A DNA stretch of 64,000 nt. Origin: Phycisphaerales bacterium. GTDB lineage: Bacteria; Planctomycetota; Phycisphaerae; Phycisphaerales; SM1A02. The translations under genes were made by a program, and so were the position numbers. Of the stretch, positions 26,867-36,218 are shown one piece after another. The stretch covers positions 72,662 through 136,661 of the forward strand of contig JAKVBX010000004.1 of NCBI GenBank assembly GCA_022446795.1, in the 5' to 3' direction. The notes under the pieces are model-generated. The model was not told where the DNA came from. It was given only the letters and a program-made list of their open reading frames with translations, and made no database searches. Within the stretch, counting starts at the first letter, position 1, and the number at the start of each line of letters is the position of its first letter.

Positions 26867-28279
26867 TCAATCCTCGTCGGAGGGATCAACCTTGTCGGGT
26901 GCCAGCGTTCCCGGGATCAGTCCGGCGAACCAGATCGTGTCCTCTTCCAACCCGTCGCAGGCCCGGCGCATCAGCAGGTAGACCCGGGTCCAGGCCGCAC
27001 ACACGTAGCTGAAGATCCAACCCAGCACGATGCAGACGACGACAGATTCCCAGAAGCCGATCAGCCACGCTGCTCCAGACGTCCACCAGGAACCGTAGGC
27101 CGGCTCGGGCCGGTCAATTGACGAGAAGATCTCGACGATGCCACCGGCACCGGCAAAGGTGTCGTTCCAGGCCCACTGTCCCTGCAGTCCAGCCGCCACC
27201 GCGAGGGTGGCATTGGCCACGGTCAGGACCAGCAGGAGGCCCAGGCCAAGACCGATCAAGCCCATGCCCACGTACAGGATCAGGTGCAGCGGTCGCGAGA
27301 CCATGTACGAATAGGCCCGCTGCATGGCGTCACCACCATCGCAGTTCTCCACCGCCACTGCCGGAACCAGCAGACCGCCACCGGAGAGGTAGCCGAGCAG
27401 GAGCAGCGCCATGCCGAGTCCCAGCAGAAGGCTCAAGGCATAGAACACCGCCACGATGACATTCAATACGGGGACGTTCATCAACAACCCGAGCAGGAGC
27501 AGGATCCCGCCGAGAATCGCGGCCATGATCAAGGGCACCACGAGGCCACCGAAGAAGCTGACGAACCTGGCCAACGCGAAGTCGGTCGCTTCCAATGGAC
27601 CGAGCCGCTGTCCCCCTGCTGCCAGCACGGCTTCCATCCGGCTCATCGCGCCACCGAAGATGGCCACCAGCAACAGGAACCACAGGCCCATGAACAACAT
27701 GAACCACCATTGGCCGTGCGACCAGAGTTGACGTGGAGTGTGCCACATGATCCCGATCGCACCATCCGCCACCATCACGGGCGACAGGGTCACGGTGCCT
27801 TCCACGATCGTGGCCAACTGCAGGCCGACCCAGTCGACGGTTGCCTCGAAGGGTCCTCGCCCCCGCGTCCCGTTGACGTCATTGAACGCCTCGACGAAGG
27901 ACGCCATGTCACTGGCTTCGACGGCCCCCGCCGTACCGAACTTCGCCCGCATGGCCGACAGCACCGTCACCGCGTCGATCTCCTGGTCGAAGCCGACGTC
28001 CAGGTCCGTCCACTTGTCCGCCGCGCGACGAAGGGTCCGGTTCTGGGAAACCGTCAATTCACCATCCCAAGGTTGAGCCGCCAATCCAGTGGGCGGAATC
28101 TCCGAGCCGACCCAGTCACAGACCTGGCCGCCGACGCCCATCAAGGCGATGACGAGCACCCCGAGGGCCAGGCGTCCCGGCTGAAGCGATGAACCGATCG
28201 CCTTCAACACGCGACCGAATCGATACACCTTGCCGAACTCCATCTCGTCAACGGTCATGCGGTGAACTTCGCGAGCCAT
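26867..28279 (-). CDS. Multi-span membrane protein of unknown function
   Basis: 470 residues from the ATG at 28279, chosen because AAGGAG is placed seven bases before it; the longer frame lacks such a site. Hydropathy by eye shows one span near residue 40, a long polar soluble segment (about 55-180), then about five or six spans (for example a QWWFMLFMGLWFLLLVAIF-like span and an IMAAILGGILLLLGLLM-like span) and a final span near 430. No enzymatic motif is recognised. The C-terminus is acidic. It is on the same strand as, but separated from, the DUF1501 gene. Confidence 0.65.
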   Translation of the reverse strand: MAREVHRMTVDEMEFGKVYRFGRVLKAIGSSLQPGRLALGVLVIALMGVGGQVCDWVGSEIPPTGLAAQPWDGELTVSQNRTLRRAADKWTDLDVGFDQEIDAVTVLSAMRAKFGTAGAVEASDMASFVEAFNDVNGTRGRGPFEATVDWVGLQLATIVEGTVTLSPVMVADGAIGIMWHTPRQLWSHGQWWFMLFMGLWFLLLVAIFGGAMSRMEAVLAAGGQRLGPLEATDFALARFVSFFGGLVVPLIMAAILGGILLLLGLLMNVPVLNVIVAVFYALSLLLGLGMALLLLGYLSGGGLLVPAVAVENCDGGDAMQRAYSYMVSRPLHLILYVGMGLIGLGLGLLLVLTVANATLAVAAGLQGQWAWNDTFAGAGGIVEIFSSIDRPEPAYGSWWTSGAAWLIGFWESVVVCIVLGWIFSYVCAAWTRVYLLMRRACDGLEEDTIWFAGLIPGTLAPDKVDPSDED

Positions 28280-28402
28280 GCTGTTCTCCTTGGAAGCCTG
28301 ATGGGACAACGGCATGATCACCCCGATGCCCACACCCGGCAAGTCCGGCCACCGGGATATCCCGGGGACCCGGACGCGATGCGGTACCGCCCGGGGATCG
28401 GG

Positions 28403-29881
28403 CTACGCCAGGATGTCCGTCACCACGCGAGCCGGTTCGACACCGGTCAGCTTGACGTCCAGGCCCTGGAAGGGCATCGACAGTCGCTCGTGGTCGATTC
28501 CCAGGAGGTGAAGCATGGTTGCGTGAAGGTCGCGAACATGAACAACGTCTTCAACCGCGTGATAACCGAGATCATCCGTCGCACCGTATGAGGTACCGCC
28601 ACGGATGCCTCCACCGGCCAGGAACATCGAGAAGCCCTTGATGTGATGATCGCGGCCCGGATCGGTGCCGCTTCCCTGTGACATCGGTGTTCGCCCGAAC
28701 TCACCGCCCCAGACCACGAGCGTGTCCTCGAGCATCCCGCGGCTCTTGAGGTCCTTGATCAGGGCCGCGGTTGGCTGGTCACTGACTCCACAACAGACGT
28801 CCATGTACTTGCGAAGACCATCGTGGTGGTCCCACCCGCGGTGATACAGGTGAATGAACCGCACGCCCCGCTCGGCCAGCCGCCTGGCCAGAAGGCAGTT
28901 GCTCGCAAACGAACCGTCTCCCGGCGTTGCCCCGTACATCTCGAGCACCTCCGGAGGTTCATTCGAGATGTCCATCAACTCGGGAATCGACATCTGCATG
29001 CGAAAGGCCAGTTCGTACTGGGCAATGCGGGAGTCGATCTCGGGATCATGGGTCTGGCTGGCCCGGAGCGTGTTCAGGTCCCGAACCGCGGAGACGAAGT
29101 GCTCCTGTCGATCCCGGCTCACGCCCGGGGGATTGCCGATGTAGTGAACCGGATCCCCCTTGCTGTTGAACTCCACCCCGGAAAACGTGCTCGGCAGGAA
29201 CCCGCTGGACCACTGTCGAGACGCGATGGGCTGGGGATTGCGACCAGCCACGCTCGTCAGCACGACGAACCCGGGGAGATCCTGGCTCTCCGTGCCCAAC
29301 CCGTAGGTCACCCAGGAACCCATGCTCGGGCGACCGGGAAGGATGCTGCCGGCATTCATGAAACTATGAGCCGGGTCGTGGTTGATCTGCTCGGTCACCA
29401 TGGAGCGGACGATGGCGATGTCATCCGCCACTGACGCGATGTGCGGCAGGTAGTTGCTGATCGACTGGCCGCTCTGGCCGTGACGGGAAAACGTCGCACG
29501 GGGGCCCAGGCAACGGAGTTCCTTGCCCTGCAACTGCGCGATGGGCATCCCCTGGGTGAACGAGCCAGGCATGGCCTGTCCATCAATCTCGGCGAGCTTG
29601 GGCTTCTCGTCGAAGGTCTCCAGTTGACTCGGGCCACCGGCCATGCACAGGAAGATCACCCGCTTGGCCCGGGGAATGAGATGCCGTGGATCGACGACTC
29701 CCCGGTACGGGCCGGCCGGGATCATGTCCTGGCCGAACGACACGCCGGGCAGTTGGCTCAGGGCGGCCGCGCCCAGGCCCATCGACAGGGATCCCAGGAA
29801 CTGGCGACGATTGACCGCCGCCAACTGGTCGAGGATCAACTGGTGATGTGGAGACTGGTTACTCACGAGTGATCGTCTCAT
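28403..29881 (-). CDS. DUF1501 protein, Tat-exported
   Basis: 492 residues. A twin-arginine signal is visible (NRRQFLGSLSMGLGAAALSQ). The body has DUF1501 features (sulfatase-like alkaline phosphatase fold): HLIPRAKRVIFLCMAGGPSQLETFD, DDIAIVRSM, HDPAHSFMNAGSILPGRPS, VVWGGEFGRTP and GRDHHIKGFSMFLAGGG. This pair, DUF1501 plus DUF1549/DUF1553, is common in planctomycetes and often sits near sulfatases; its biochemical role is not settled. The ATG overlaps the end of the preceding gene by about 23 bases; a GTG five codons later (29866) is an alternative start. Confidence 0.9.
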   Translation of the reverse strand: MRRSLVSNQSPHHQLILDQLAAVNRRQFLGSLSMGLGAAALSQLPGVSFGQDMIPAGPYRGVVDPRHLIPRAKRVIFLCMAGGPSQLETFDEKPKLAEIDGQAMPGSFTQGMPIAQLQGKELRCLGPRATFSRHGQSGQSISNYLPHIASVADDIAIVRSMVTEQINHDPAHSFMNAGSILPGRPSMGSWVTYGLGTESQDLPGFVVLTSVAGRNPQPIASRQWSSGFLPSTFSGVEFNSKGDPVHYIGNPPGVSRDRQEHFVSAVRDLNTLRASQTHDPEIDSRIAQYELAFRMQMSIPELMDISNEPPEVLEMYGATPGDGSFASNCLLARRLAERGVRFIHLYHRGWDHHDGLRKYMDVCCGVSDQPTAALIKDLKSRGMLEDTLVVWGGEFGRTPMSQGSGTDPGRDHHIKGFSMFLAGGGIRGGTSYGATDDLGYHAVEDVVHVRDLHATMLHLLGIDHERLSMPFQGLDVKLTGVEPARVVTDILA

Positions 29882-32800
29882 GCAGGTTCAGGATGACTCG
29901 AGCGACCCCGGTCCACGCTGCGCGGGCGCCGCTGTCCAGCGTACCCTCGGAAACGCCCGCCGCTGCATCCGCCTCCGTGGGATTGGCCAGGTAGTAGGCC
30001 CGGTTCTCCGCAAGGAGATCCACCAGGACGTCAATCTCCTCCTCCGTGGGCCATCGCCCCACCGCTTCACGCACCGCCCAGGACAGCCGGGATCGATCAT
30101 CGGCCTGTTCCGACGCGAGGATGCGATCCGCAAAGGCCCGGGACGCCTGGACCACGACCGGATCGTTCAATAACGCCAGGGCCGCCTGCGGTGTATTGGA
30201 GACGGATCGTCGCGCCGTACAGTCCTCGCGGGCCGGCGCGTCGAAGGCACGAAGCATGGGGTGAAGGTACTGTCGCTGCCAGTGCACGTACACGCCGCGC
30301 CGCCACTGCTCGGCGCCCCCATCGGCGTCGTATCGACGAACCGGGAAGTTCAGGTGCTGGTAGTAGCCCTCTGGCTGCGGCGGCTTGACGCTCGGCCCCC
30401 CGATCTTCTCGACCAGCAATCCACTGACGGCCAGGATCGTATCGCGCACCGATTCCGCTGGAAGCCGGCCACGGGCCTGTCGCGCGAACAGGGCATTGGT
30501 TGGATCCTGCTCAACGAGTACCGATGGTGGAATCGATGACAGTCGGTAGGTCCGCGTCAGCACGAGTCGTCGAATGAAGTCCTTGATGTTCCAGTCGGAC
30601 TCGACGAAGTCGATGGCCAACAGGTCGAGCAACTCGGGGTGATTGGGCGGTTGCCCCTGCCCGCCGAAGTCATCCAGCGACGGGCACAAGCCCTCGCCCA
30701 GGAAAAGCGCCCAGAGTCGATTCACCAGGACGCGGGCGGTCATCTCACCAACACCATCCTCCTCGCCGGGTCGGACCAACCACCGGGCCAGGTCCAGCCG
30801 AGTGGCGGGACCATCGGTCGCCAGGTCCCCGAGGAAAACGGGTACAGCCGGCTCGACGATCTCCCCGGATTCATCCAGCCAGTTGCCACGGGGCAGGACC
30901 CGGACCTCTCGGGGTGTCTCCAGCCTCTTCGTGTACATCGTCCGCGGCAGCGCCGCCTCGACGGACTGCCGGTCCTGTTCAAGCGTCGAGATCGCCGCAC
31001 GTCGATCCCGGACATCCGGCGAGGTCTCCGCCTGGTAGTGCCGGACCAGGTCCACCTGTTCGGGCGTGCGGTCTTCCCGCGGGAGTGACAGCACGTCCAG
31101 TACCTCCCGGGGAACCGCGTGACCTTCGACACCAGCACGATCCCAGTAGACCGTTCCGCCGAACTGCGTGAAGGCCATGCCACTGACGATCTGTCCAGGG
31201 GCCAGGCCCACCTCATCCGCCGAGATCTCCAGGCGGACCCACTGGCCCGTCGGCGGCAGGTCGCCCTGCCGGCGATAGCCTGCCCAGTCTTCGTCGCGGC
31301 GGCCGTACTCGATCTGGTCGCCGCCCCACGTCGCTCGATGCAACCAGTCCGTTCCCCCCGCGTTGAACTGCAGCATCACGGCGCCAGGCGGATCATCCGG
31401 TGACAGGTAGACCCAGGCGAAGAACCGTTCCCCGCCGTGGATCGGGATCGTCCGGTTCGTCGTCCCGACGGTGTAGTGCTGGATCAACCCGGTGCTGGAC
31501 TGCTTGCGATAGGTCTCGCCACTGTGCGCGGGCAACGCCGGTTCGCGAACGAATGTCCAATCGCCCTGGGCGTCTCCCCCGGTGGCAAGAACGTCATCAA
31601 CCCAGGTCGTCTCCTGGATCTCATCCGCCTGGACCTGGATGGTCTCTTCCCACTCGGGTTGATGGTCCTCGAGTCCCGCCATCACCCGCTCCAGTTCCGC
31701 CTGCGCCTGCTCGCGTCGCGCCTCGATGGCCGCGACCCGGGCTCGCGAGGCCGCTGACGAGACGCCCATCTCGGGCAGGCGACGGGTCGGCAGCGTATTC
31801 AGGCCGCCGTACTGGTTTCGCAGGTGCTCCTCGTCGTCCACGTCCGCGAAAAAGGCACCGAGCGTGTAGAAGTCGCGGGCCGTGAAGGGGTCGTACTTGT
31901 GGTCATGGCATTGTGCACAGCCAACCGTGGCGCCCATCCATGTCTCCGAGACATTGCGAACGCGATCGGCCATGTAGATGGCGCGATACTCCTTGAGTTG
32001 CACACCGCCCTCGTGCGAGGTCTGGATGAGTCGGTTGTACCCGGTGGCGACCAACTGGTCCTGGTTGGGAGCCGGGAGGAGATCACCAGCCAGTTGCTCG
32101 ATCGTGAACTGATCAAACGGTAGATTTCGATTGAAGGCGTTGATGACGTAGTCGCGATAGGGCCAGATGCGATGCGTCTGATCACCGTGGTACCCGACCG
32201 TGTCGGCGTAACGCACCAGGTCCAACCAATACATCGCCATTCGCTCCCCGAATCGATCGCTGGCCAGGAGGCGGTCAACAACCCGCTCGTAGGCACCGGG
32301 TCGGGTGTCCTGCAGGAAGTCATCGATCTCCTTCGCTGTCGGCGGCAGTCCCGTGAGATCGTGCGTCAGTCGCCTGATCAACGTAATCCGATCCGCCTCG
32401 GGCACCGGCTGCAGCCCCTCCGCCTCCAGCCGGGCCAGCACGTGATGGTCGATGGGATCCAGTGGCCACTGGTCATCCGAGACCTCGGGAATGATCGGTC
32501 GCTGCGGCGGAACATAGGCCCAATGCGGCGAATAGCTGGCCCCCTCGCGAATCCACTGCTCCAGCAGTTCAAGTTCCCGCGCGTCGAGCGGGTTGTTCTC
32601 CTCGACCGGAGGCATCGGATCCTCATGATCCGTCATTCGTCGCCAGGCTTCACTTGAATCCGGATCGCCAGGAACGATCGCACGCATTCCGCCACGATCG
32701 CTTGTCGCTTCATCAAACGTGAAGAGGCTCAGCTTCGCCTGGCGTGCCTGTTCGTCGGGACCGTGGCAGGGGAAGCAATGCTGGGACAGGATGGAACGAA

Positions 32801-32942
32801 TGTCGCGGGTGAAGTCGACGTCGCCACTGGTCACGGGGTTCATCAACGCCAGGGCGATGATCGCCGTCACCAGGTGACACGTTCTCATCCCGGATCCCGC
32901 CATCATGTTCGATCCGAACCACGACGCATGACTGGATGGCAT
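29859..32942 (-). CDS. Planctomycete cytochrome-c / DUF1549 / DUF1553 protein
   Basis: 1027 residues. An N-terminal signal-type segment (about 19-40) is followed by a PSCyt1-type haem-binding CFPCH at 56-60. DUF1549 is about 140-360 (RLTHDLTGLPPT, DRLLASDRFGERMAMYWLDLVRYADTVGYHGDQ), with a CAQCHDH motif within it. A laminin-G-like beta-rich region lies about 460-630, and DUF1553 is C-terminal (LDLARWLVRP, NRLWALFLGEGL, NTPQAALALLND). The start is uncertain: ATG codons at residues 13, 14 and 19 are also possible, and the one at 32888 gives the best signal peptide. Partner of the DUF1501 protein; both probably act in the envelope. Confidence 0.9.
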   Translation of the reverse strand: MPSSHASWFGSNMMAGSGMRTCHLVTAIIALALMNPVTSGDVDFTRDIRSILSQHCFPCHGPDEQARQAKLSLFTFDEATSDRGGMRAIVPGDPDSSEAWRRMTDHEDPMPPVEENNPLDARELELLEQWIREGASYSPHWAYVPPQRPIIPEVSDDQWPLDPIDHHVLARLEAEGLQPVPEADRITLIRRLTHDLTGLPPTAKEIDDFLQDTRPGAYERVVDRLLASDRFGERMAMYWLDLVRYADTVGYHGDQTHRIWPYRDYVINAFNRNLPFDQFTIEQLAGDLLPAPNQDQLVATGYNRLIQTSHEGGVQLKEYRAIYMADRVRNVSETWMGATVGCAQCHDHKYDPFTARDFYTLGAFFADVDDEEHLRNQYGGLNTLPTRRLPEMGVSSAASRARVAAIEARREQAQAELERVMAGLEDHQPEWEETIQVQADEIQETTWVDDVLATGGDAQGDWTFVREPALPAHSGETYRKQSSTGLIQHYTVGTTNRTIPIHGGERFFAWVYLSPDDPPGAVMLQFNAGGTDWLHRATWGGDQIEYGRRDEDWAGYRRQGDLPPTGQWVRLEISADEVGLAPGQIVSGMAFTQFGGTVYWDRAGVEGHAVPREVLDVLSLPREDRTPEQVDLVRHYQAETSPDVRDRRAAISTLEQDRQSVEAALPRTMYTKRLETPREVRVLPRGNWLDESGEIVEPAVPVFLGDLATDGPATRLDLARWLVRPGEEDGVGEMTARVLVNRLWALFLGEGLCPSLDDFGGQGQPPNHPELLDLLAIDFVESDWNIKDFIRRLVLTRTYRLSSIPPSVLVEQDPTNALFARQARGRLPAESVRDTILAVSGLLVEKIGGPSVKPPQPEGYYQHLNFPVRRYDADGGAEQWRRGVYVHWQRQYLHPMLRAFDAPAREDCTARRSVSNTPQAALALLNDPVVVQASRAFADRILASEQADDRSRLSWAVREAVGRWPTEEEIDVLVDLLAENRAYYLANPTEADAAAGVSEGTLDSGARAAWTGVARVILNLHETITRE

Positions 32943-32989
32943 TGACTGGCCGTCATTCCGCCATCATAGCGGGCGGCGGCAATCCCCCA

Positions 32990-33790
32990 TCACGCCCCGC
33001 TCACACGCAGGAACAGCAGGATGCGCTCGTCGATGTTCTCCAGGTCCGGTGACAATTCCACCACCGATCGAGCACCGCCGGCATCGCGCCGCACGACCTG
33101 CTCCACCGTGAAGCCGCCTGCCGCCGCCAGTTCGGTCCAGTCTTCTGCCCGGGTCATGAGCATCTCATAGCGGCTCTCGGAACGGTTGACACACTCGCCA
33201 TCGACATGCCGCTCGAACCGACCGTACTCCCAGACCCGCCGTGTCGCGAGATCCGCCCGCTCGGCCCCCCACCATGCCAGCACCGTTGAACCATCAGGTT
33301 GCGGCATGGACCAGTGGTACTCCGGAACATCTTCCAGCGAACCATCCTGGTCCTGGAGATCCGTTTCGACCAGGTACAGGCCGTCATCCGACACGTGTCG
33401 TCGAACACATTGAAGGTGTTGAACCAGGTCGGACGGCGTCGGGAGATGCCGAATCGAGTTGATGGGACACCAGGCGATGTCATACGGGCCCCGGGGCACA
33501 TCGAACTTCCGGACATCACCGCGGGAGGTCGTCACGTCATCGTGAAGCGTGGCTCGCTTGAGCATCTCTTCCGAGGCATCCACACCGTGGTACCGGACAC
33601 CACGGTCCGCGAAGGCCTTTCCGTATCGTGCGTTGCCGCACATCGGTTCCAGCACGGCGTTGGGCGAACGACCCAGCAGGCGTTCGCACTCACCGATGAC
33701 CCACTGGACCTCCTGTTCGACGGGTTCGTCGAATGCCGCGCAATAGAGATCCGCTTCGCCATAGACATCTGGAAGGTTGGACTCTGACAT
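32990..33790 (-). CDS. SAM-dependent methyltransferase
   Basis: 266 residues from the ATG at 33790 (GAGGTGGA nine bases upstream). A class I methyltransferase: motif I region AVLEPMCGNARYGKAFADRG, acidic ribose-binding GVDASEEML, then DVTTSRGDVRKFDVPRGPYDIAWC (motif II/post-motif) and HLPTPSDLVQHLQ. The glycine-rich loop is E-P-M-C-G-N in place of the common D-xG-x-G. The substrate is not evident. It lies between the cytochrome/DUF1549 gene and the glycosidase-like gene on the same strand, so an operon is possible but the gap sizes (27 and 47 bases) and functions leave it unclear. Confidence 0.8.
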   Translation of the reverse strand: MSESNLPDVYGEADLYCAAFDEPVEQEVQWVIGECERLLGRSPNAVLEPMCGNARYGKAFADRGVRYHGVDASEEMLKRATLHDDVTTSRGDVRKFDVPRGPYDIAWCPINSIRHLPTPSDLVQHLQCVRRHVSDDGLYLVETDLQDQDGSLEDVPEYHWSMPQPDGSTVLAWWGAERADLATRRVWEYGRFERHVDGECVNRSESRYEMLMTRAEDWTELAAAGGFTVEQVVRRDAGGARSVVELSPDLENIDERILLFLRVSGA

Positions 33791-33816
33791 GTCGATGAAT
33801 CCACCTCTGCTCACGA

Positions 33817-36189
33817 TCAAGGACGTATGGTCACCCGGGCCAGGTAGATTCTCGCCTGACCCTCGTGGCTGGAATAGTACGACACCCACACGGTGTCACC
33901 ACGACGGACCAGGCCGGGATAGCTCGTATCACCACCGGACGGCAGCGTGGCGAGGACCTCCCAACGGCCATCGTTGCCGAGCTCGCCAAGAATGGTCCGG
34001 GGACCATCGGAACGATACTGACGTGCCGAAACCAGCCAGGTGTCATCGGTCCACTGGACGAGACCCGGACCACCGAGCCGCTCTGGAAGATCAGTGAACG
34101 TCCACTCGGCATACGGCGGCGACGATCGGCCAAGCACGGCGACGGCACTGTCCCGTCGGATCAACGCAATGAGTTCATCTTCATCCGTGAATTGCAGCGA
34201 GACCTCGTTGGGATCAGCCGCGACGTCCAGGGTGCTGACCAGGTCATAGTTCACGCCATCGCGTGTCGACACCAGGTGGGCATCGGTCCCGGAGGCCGTG
34301 GCCTGGTAGACCACGCCATAGCCGATCCCCTTGTGCCAGGTCACCCGCCACAACCAGTCACGGTCCGAGCGGATGGCCTCGTCGATCACAACCGGTTGCA
34401 TCGATCCGAACTCGCCCGCCACGGGATCGCCAAAGGCCACCCTGGACTGCAGACCACGAAGCGTCGGCCCGTCATAGTCCGAGGCGCCGCAGGAGAGCAT
34501 GATTCGCCCGTCCGGTGCGAGGCTCAACTTCGGGTCACGCAGGTCGATGCCCGGCTCTTCGAGCAGGGCCACCGACGTCCAACGTCCGTCTTCCTCCCGC
34601 CGGATCACGCGGATGGTGCCGTTGGTCCCACCGACATGACTCTCCCCCTCGCGGAAGGTGCAATACAGTCGACCGTCGACCTCCAGGAGATCGGTGAAGG
34701 CATTGTGCGGCCCGGATCGCCAGATCTCCTCGACTGACTCGACAGCCAGCAGTGGCCCCGGCGCGAACTGGAAGGCATACAGGTCGGCGTCCTGCATGAC
34801 GAATCGAAGTCGAACCGGTCTTCCCGCCAGCGACGAGACGTCGGTTCCAGACGTCCAGGCCACGACTCGGTCGATCTCGTTCCCGATCTGTTCGATCGAT
34901 TCCGCGAGCGTGTACCCCGGGATCGGGGTCCCCGACTCGTCCTGGATCTCCACCTGGATACCGCCACGGGCCGAAGTCGCGAAGTTGATCTCCAGGTGAT
35001 CACCATCGAAGACCAGCGGATGCGTACGCCACTCGCCACCGGCGGCCCCGGCCGACATCGAGGCCAGTCCGTCCAGGCGCATCGAGTATCGACGCAGTTC
35101 CGCCGTCGGCTGGGCGTAGTTCTGGTTGACGTAGAGCGACATCTCCGCCGGACCGGTCTGCACGATGTTGAGCGCCGGGTAGTTGGATCGCGACACCCAG
35201 TTCTCCAGCCCGATTCCCGGCCGGATGAAGGACTCCATGAACGTGCGGTCGTAGTGCTCACCACCCCGGGAGGTCATCAACACGGCATCGGAACAGTCCT
35301 TGAAGTACCGGGGATTGACCCCGAGCCGCTCGGCATCCGCATCGGAAATGACCTGTCGACCCGGCATGAAGCGTGCCGCAACCGCGACGTAGATCTGCGG
35401 CGCACGGAAGTAGGGATGCGTCTGGTTGGTGTACAGGTGTTCCAGTGGCGTATCACCGAAGTCCATCGGTACTGGTTCGGTCCACTCCAGGAAATCCGGC
35501 GACGTCGATCGGCTGATGGTTCGGTAGCCCGAGTACCCACCCCCCGTCCAGGTTCGCAGGTAGCAGACGTATTGCTGCTCGGCATCGGACCAGAACGCGA
35601 CGTTCTGGGAATCGAACATGCCGCCCGTCACCACGGGATCGTCCTGCAGGCGCGTCCAGTGCAGGCCGTCGGGCGAGACATAGGCGATCAGGCCGGTGTG
35701 CTCGTTGCCACCGAGGCCCTTGAAACGGTGCTCGGCCGCCACTCCGGCGCGGGTATCCAGGAACGGGCTGAAGTTGTGCGTGACCGGCGCCGCATCAGCG
35801 AGCACGACGTTGTTCTGCCGTGAGCCGTCGACCTCGAAGAGGTCCAGTTCAGGTCTCGACCACGTCACCCCGTCAGTTGAGGTGGCCACGCACGTCACCT
35901 CGCGGGAGGTGCCATCGGCGCCCGCCTCGGGAAGCCCGCGGTAGTAGAGCAGGTATCGGTCCCCGTCCTGGATGACCGTGGAGTACCCGCAGAACGGGCC
36001 CTCCCAGGGCTCATCAAAGTGGAAGACCGGACCCTCGTCCCGTGGTGCACCAAGTTCCAGTCGCACGCCGTCCATCGTGTCAATGAGATGATGGTCAACG
36101 AGGAGTTGACGGTCTGATCGAATGATGCGGGCTTCCGTCCCATGAACATCCGAGAGCACCAGCACGGTCATCAAGAGGCAACTGATCAT
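33817..36189 (-). CDS. Secreted BNR/glycosidase-like beta-propeller protein
   Basis: 790 residues; GGGA is six bases before the ATG. A short signal peptide is present. The N-terminal half resembles GH32/GH43-like five-bladed propeller sequence (GYSTVIQDGDRYLLYYRGLPE, VATSTDGVTWSRP, DFSPFLDT-type and ENVAFWS-type blocks). Residues about 415-520 form a beta-rich linking domain. The C-terminal half has BNR-type blades (LSLAPDGRIMLSCG, VSTRDGVNYDLV). Catalytic acids could not be assigned. Likely acts on exported or environmental polysaccharide; it lies next to a sulfatase, which supports a role on sulfated glycans. Confidence 0.75.
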   Translation of the reverse strand: MISCLLMTVLVLSDVHGTEARIIRSDRQLLVDHHLIDTMDGVRLELGAPRDEGPVFHFDEPWEGPFCGYSTVIQDGDRYLLYYRGLPEAGADGTSREVTCVATSTDGVTWSRPELDLFEVDGSRQNNVVLADAAPVTHNFSPFLDTRAGVAAEHRFKGLGGNEHTGLIAYVSPDGLHWTRLQDDPVVTGGMFDSQNVAFWSDAEQQYVCYLRTWTGGGYSGYRTISRSTSPDFLEWTEPVPMDFGDTPLEHLYTNQTHPYFRAPQIYVAVAARFMPGRQVISDADAERLGVNPRYFKDCSDAVLMTSRGGEHYDRTFMESFIRPGIGLENWVSRSNYPALNIVQTGPAEMSLYVNQNYAQPTAELRRYSMRLDGLASMSAGAAGGEWRTHPLVFDGDHLEINFATSARGGIQVEIQDESGTPIPGYTLAESIEQIGNEIDRVVAWTSGTDVSSLAGRPVRLRFVMQDADLYAFQFAPGPLLAVESVEEIWRSGPHNAFTDLLEVDGRLYCTFREGESHVGGTNGTIRVIRREEDGRWTSVALLEEPGIDLRDPKLSLAPDGRIMLSCGASDYDGPTLRGLQSRVAFGDPVAGEFGSMQPVVIDEAIRSDRDWLWRVTWHKGIGYGVVYQATASGTDAHLVSTRDGVNYDLVSTLDVAADPNEVSLQFTDEDELIALIRRDSAVAVLGRSSPPYAEWTFTDLPERLGGPGLVQWTDDTWLVSARQYRSDGPRTILGELGNDGRWEVLATLPSGGDTSYPGLVRRGDTVWVSYYSSHEGQARIYLARVTIRP

Positions 36190-36218
36190 GGTCTTTCCCG
36201 TAACTCCCTGTCAACGCA

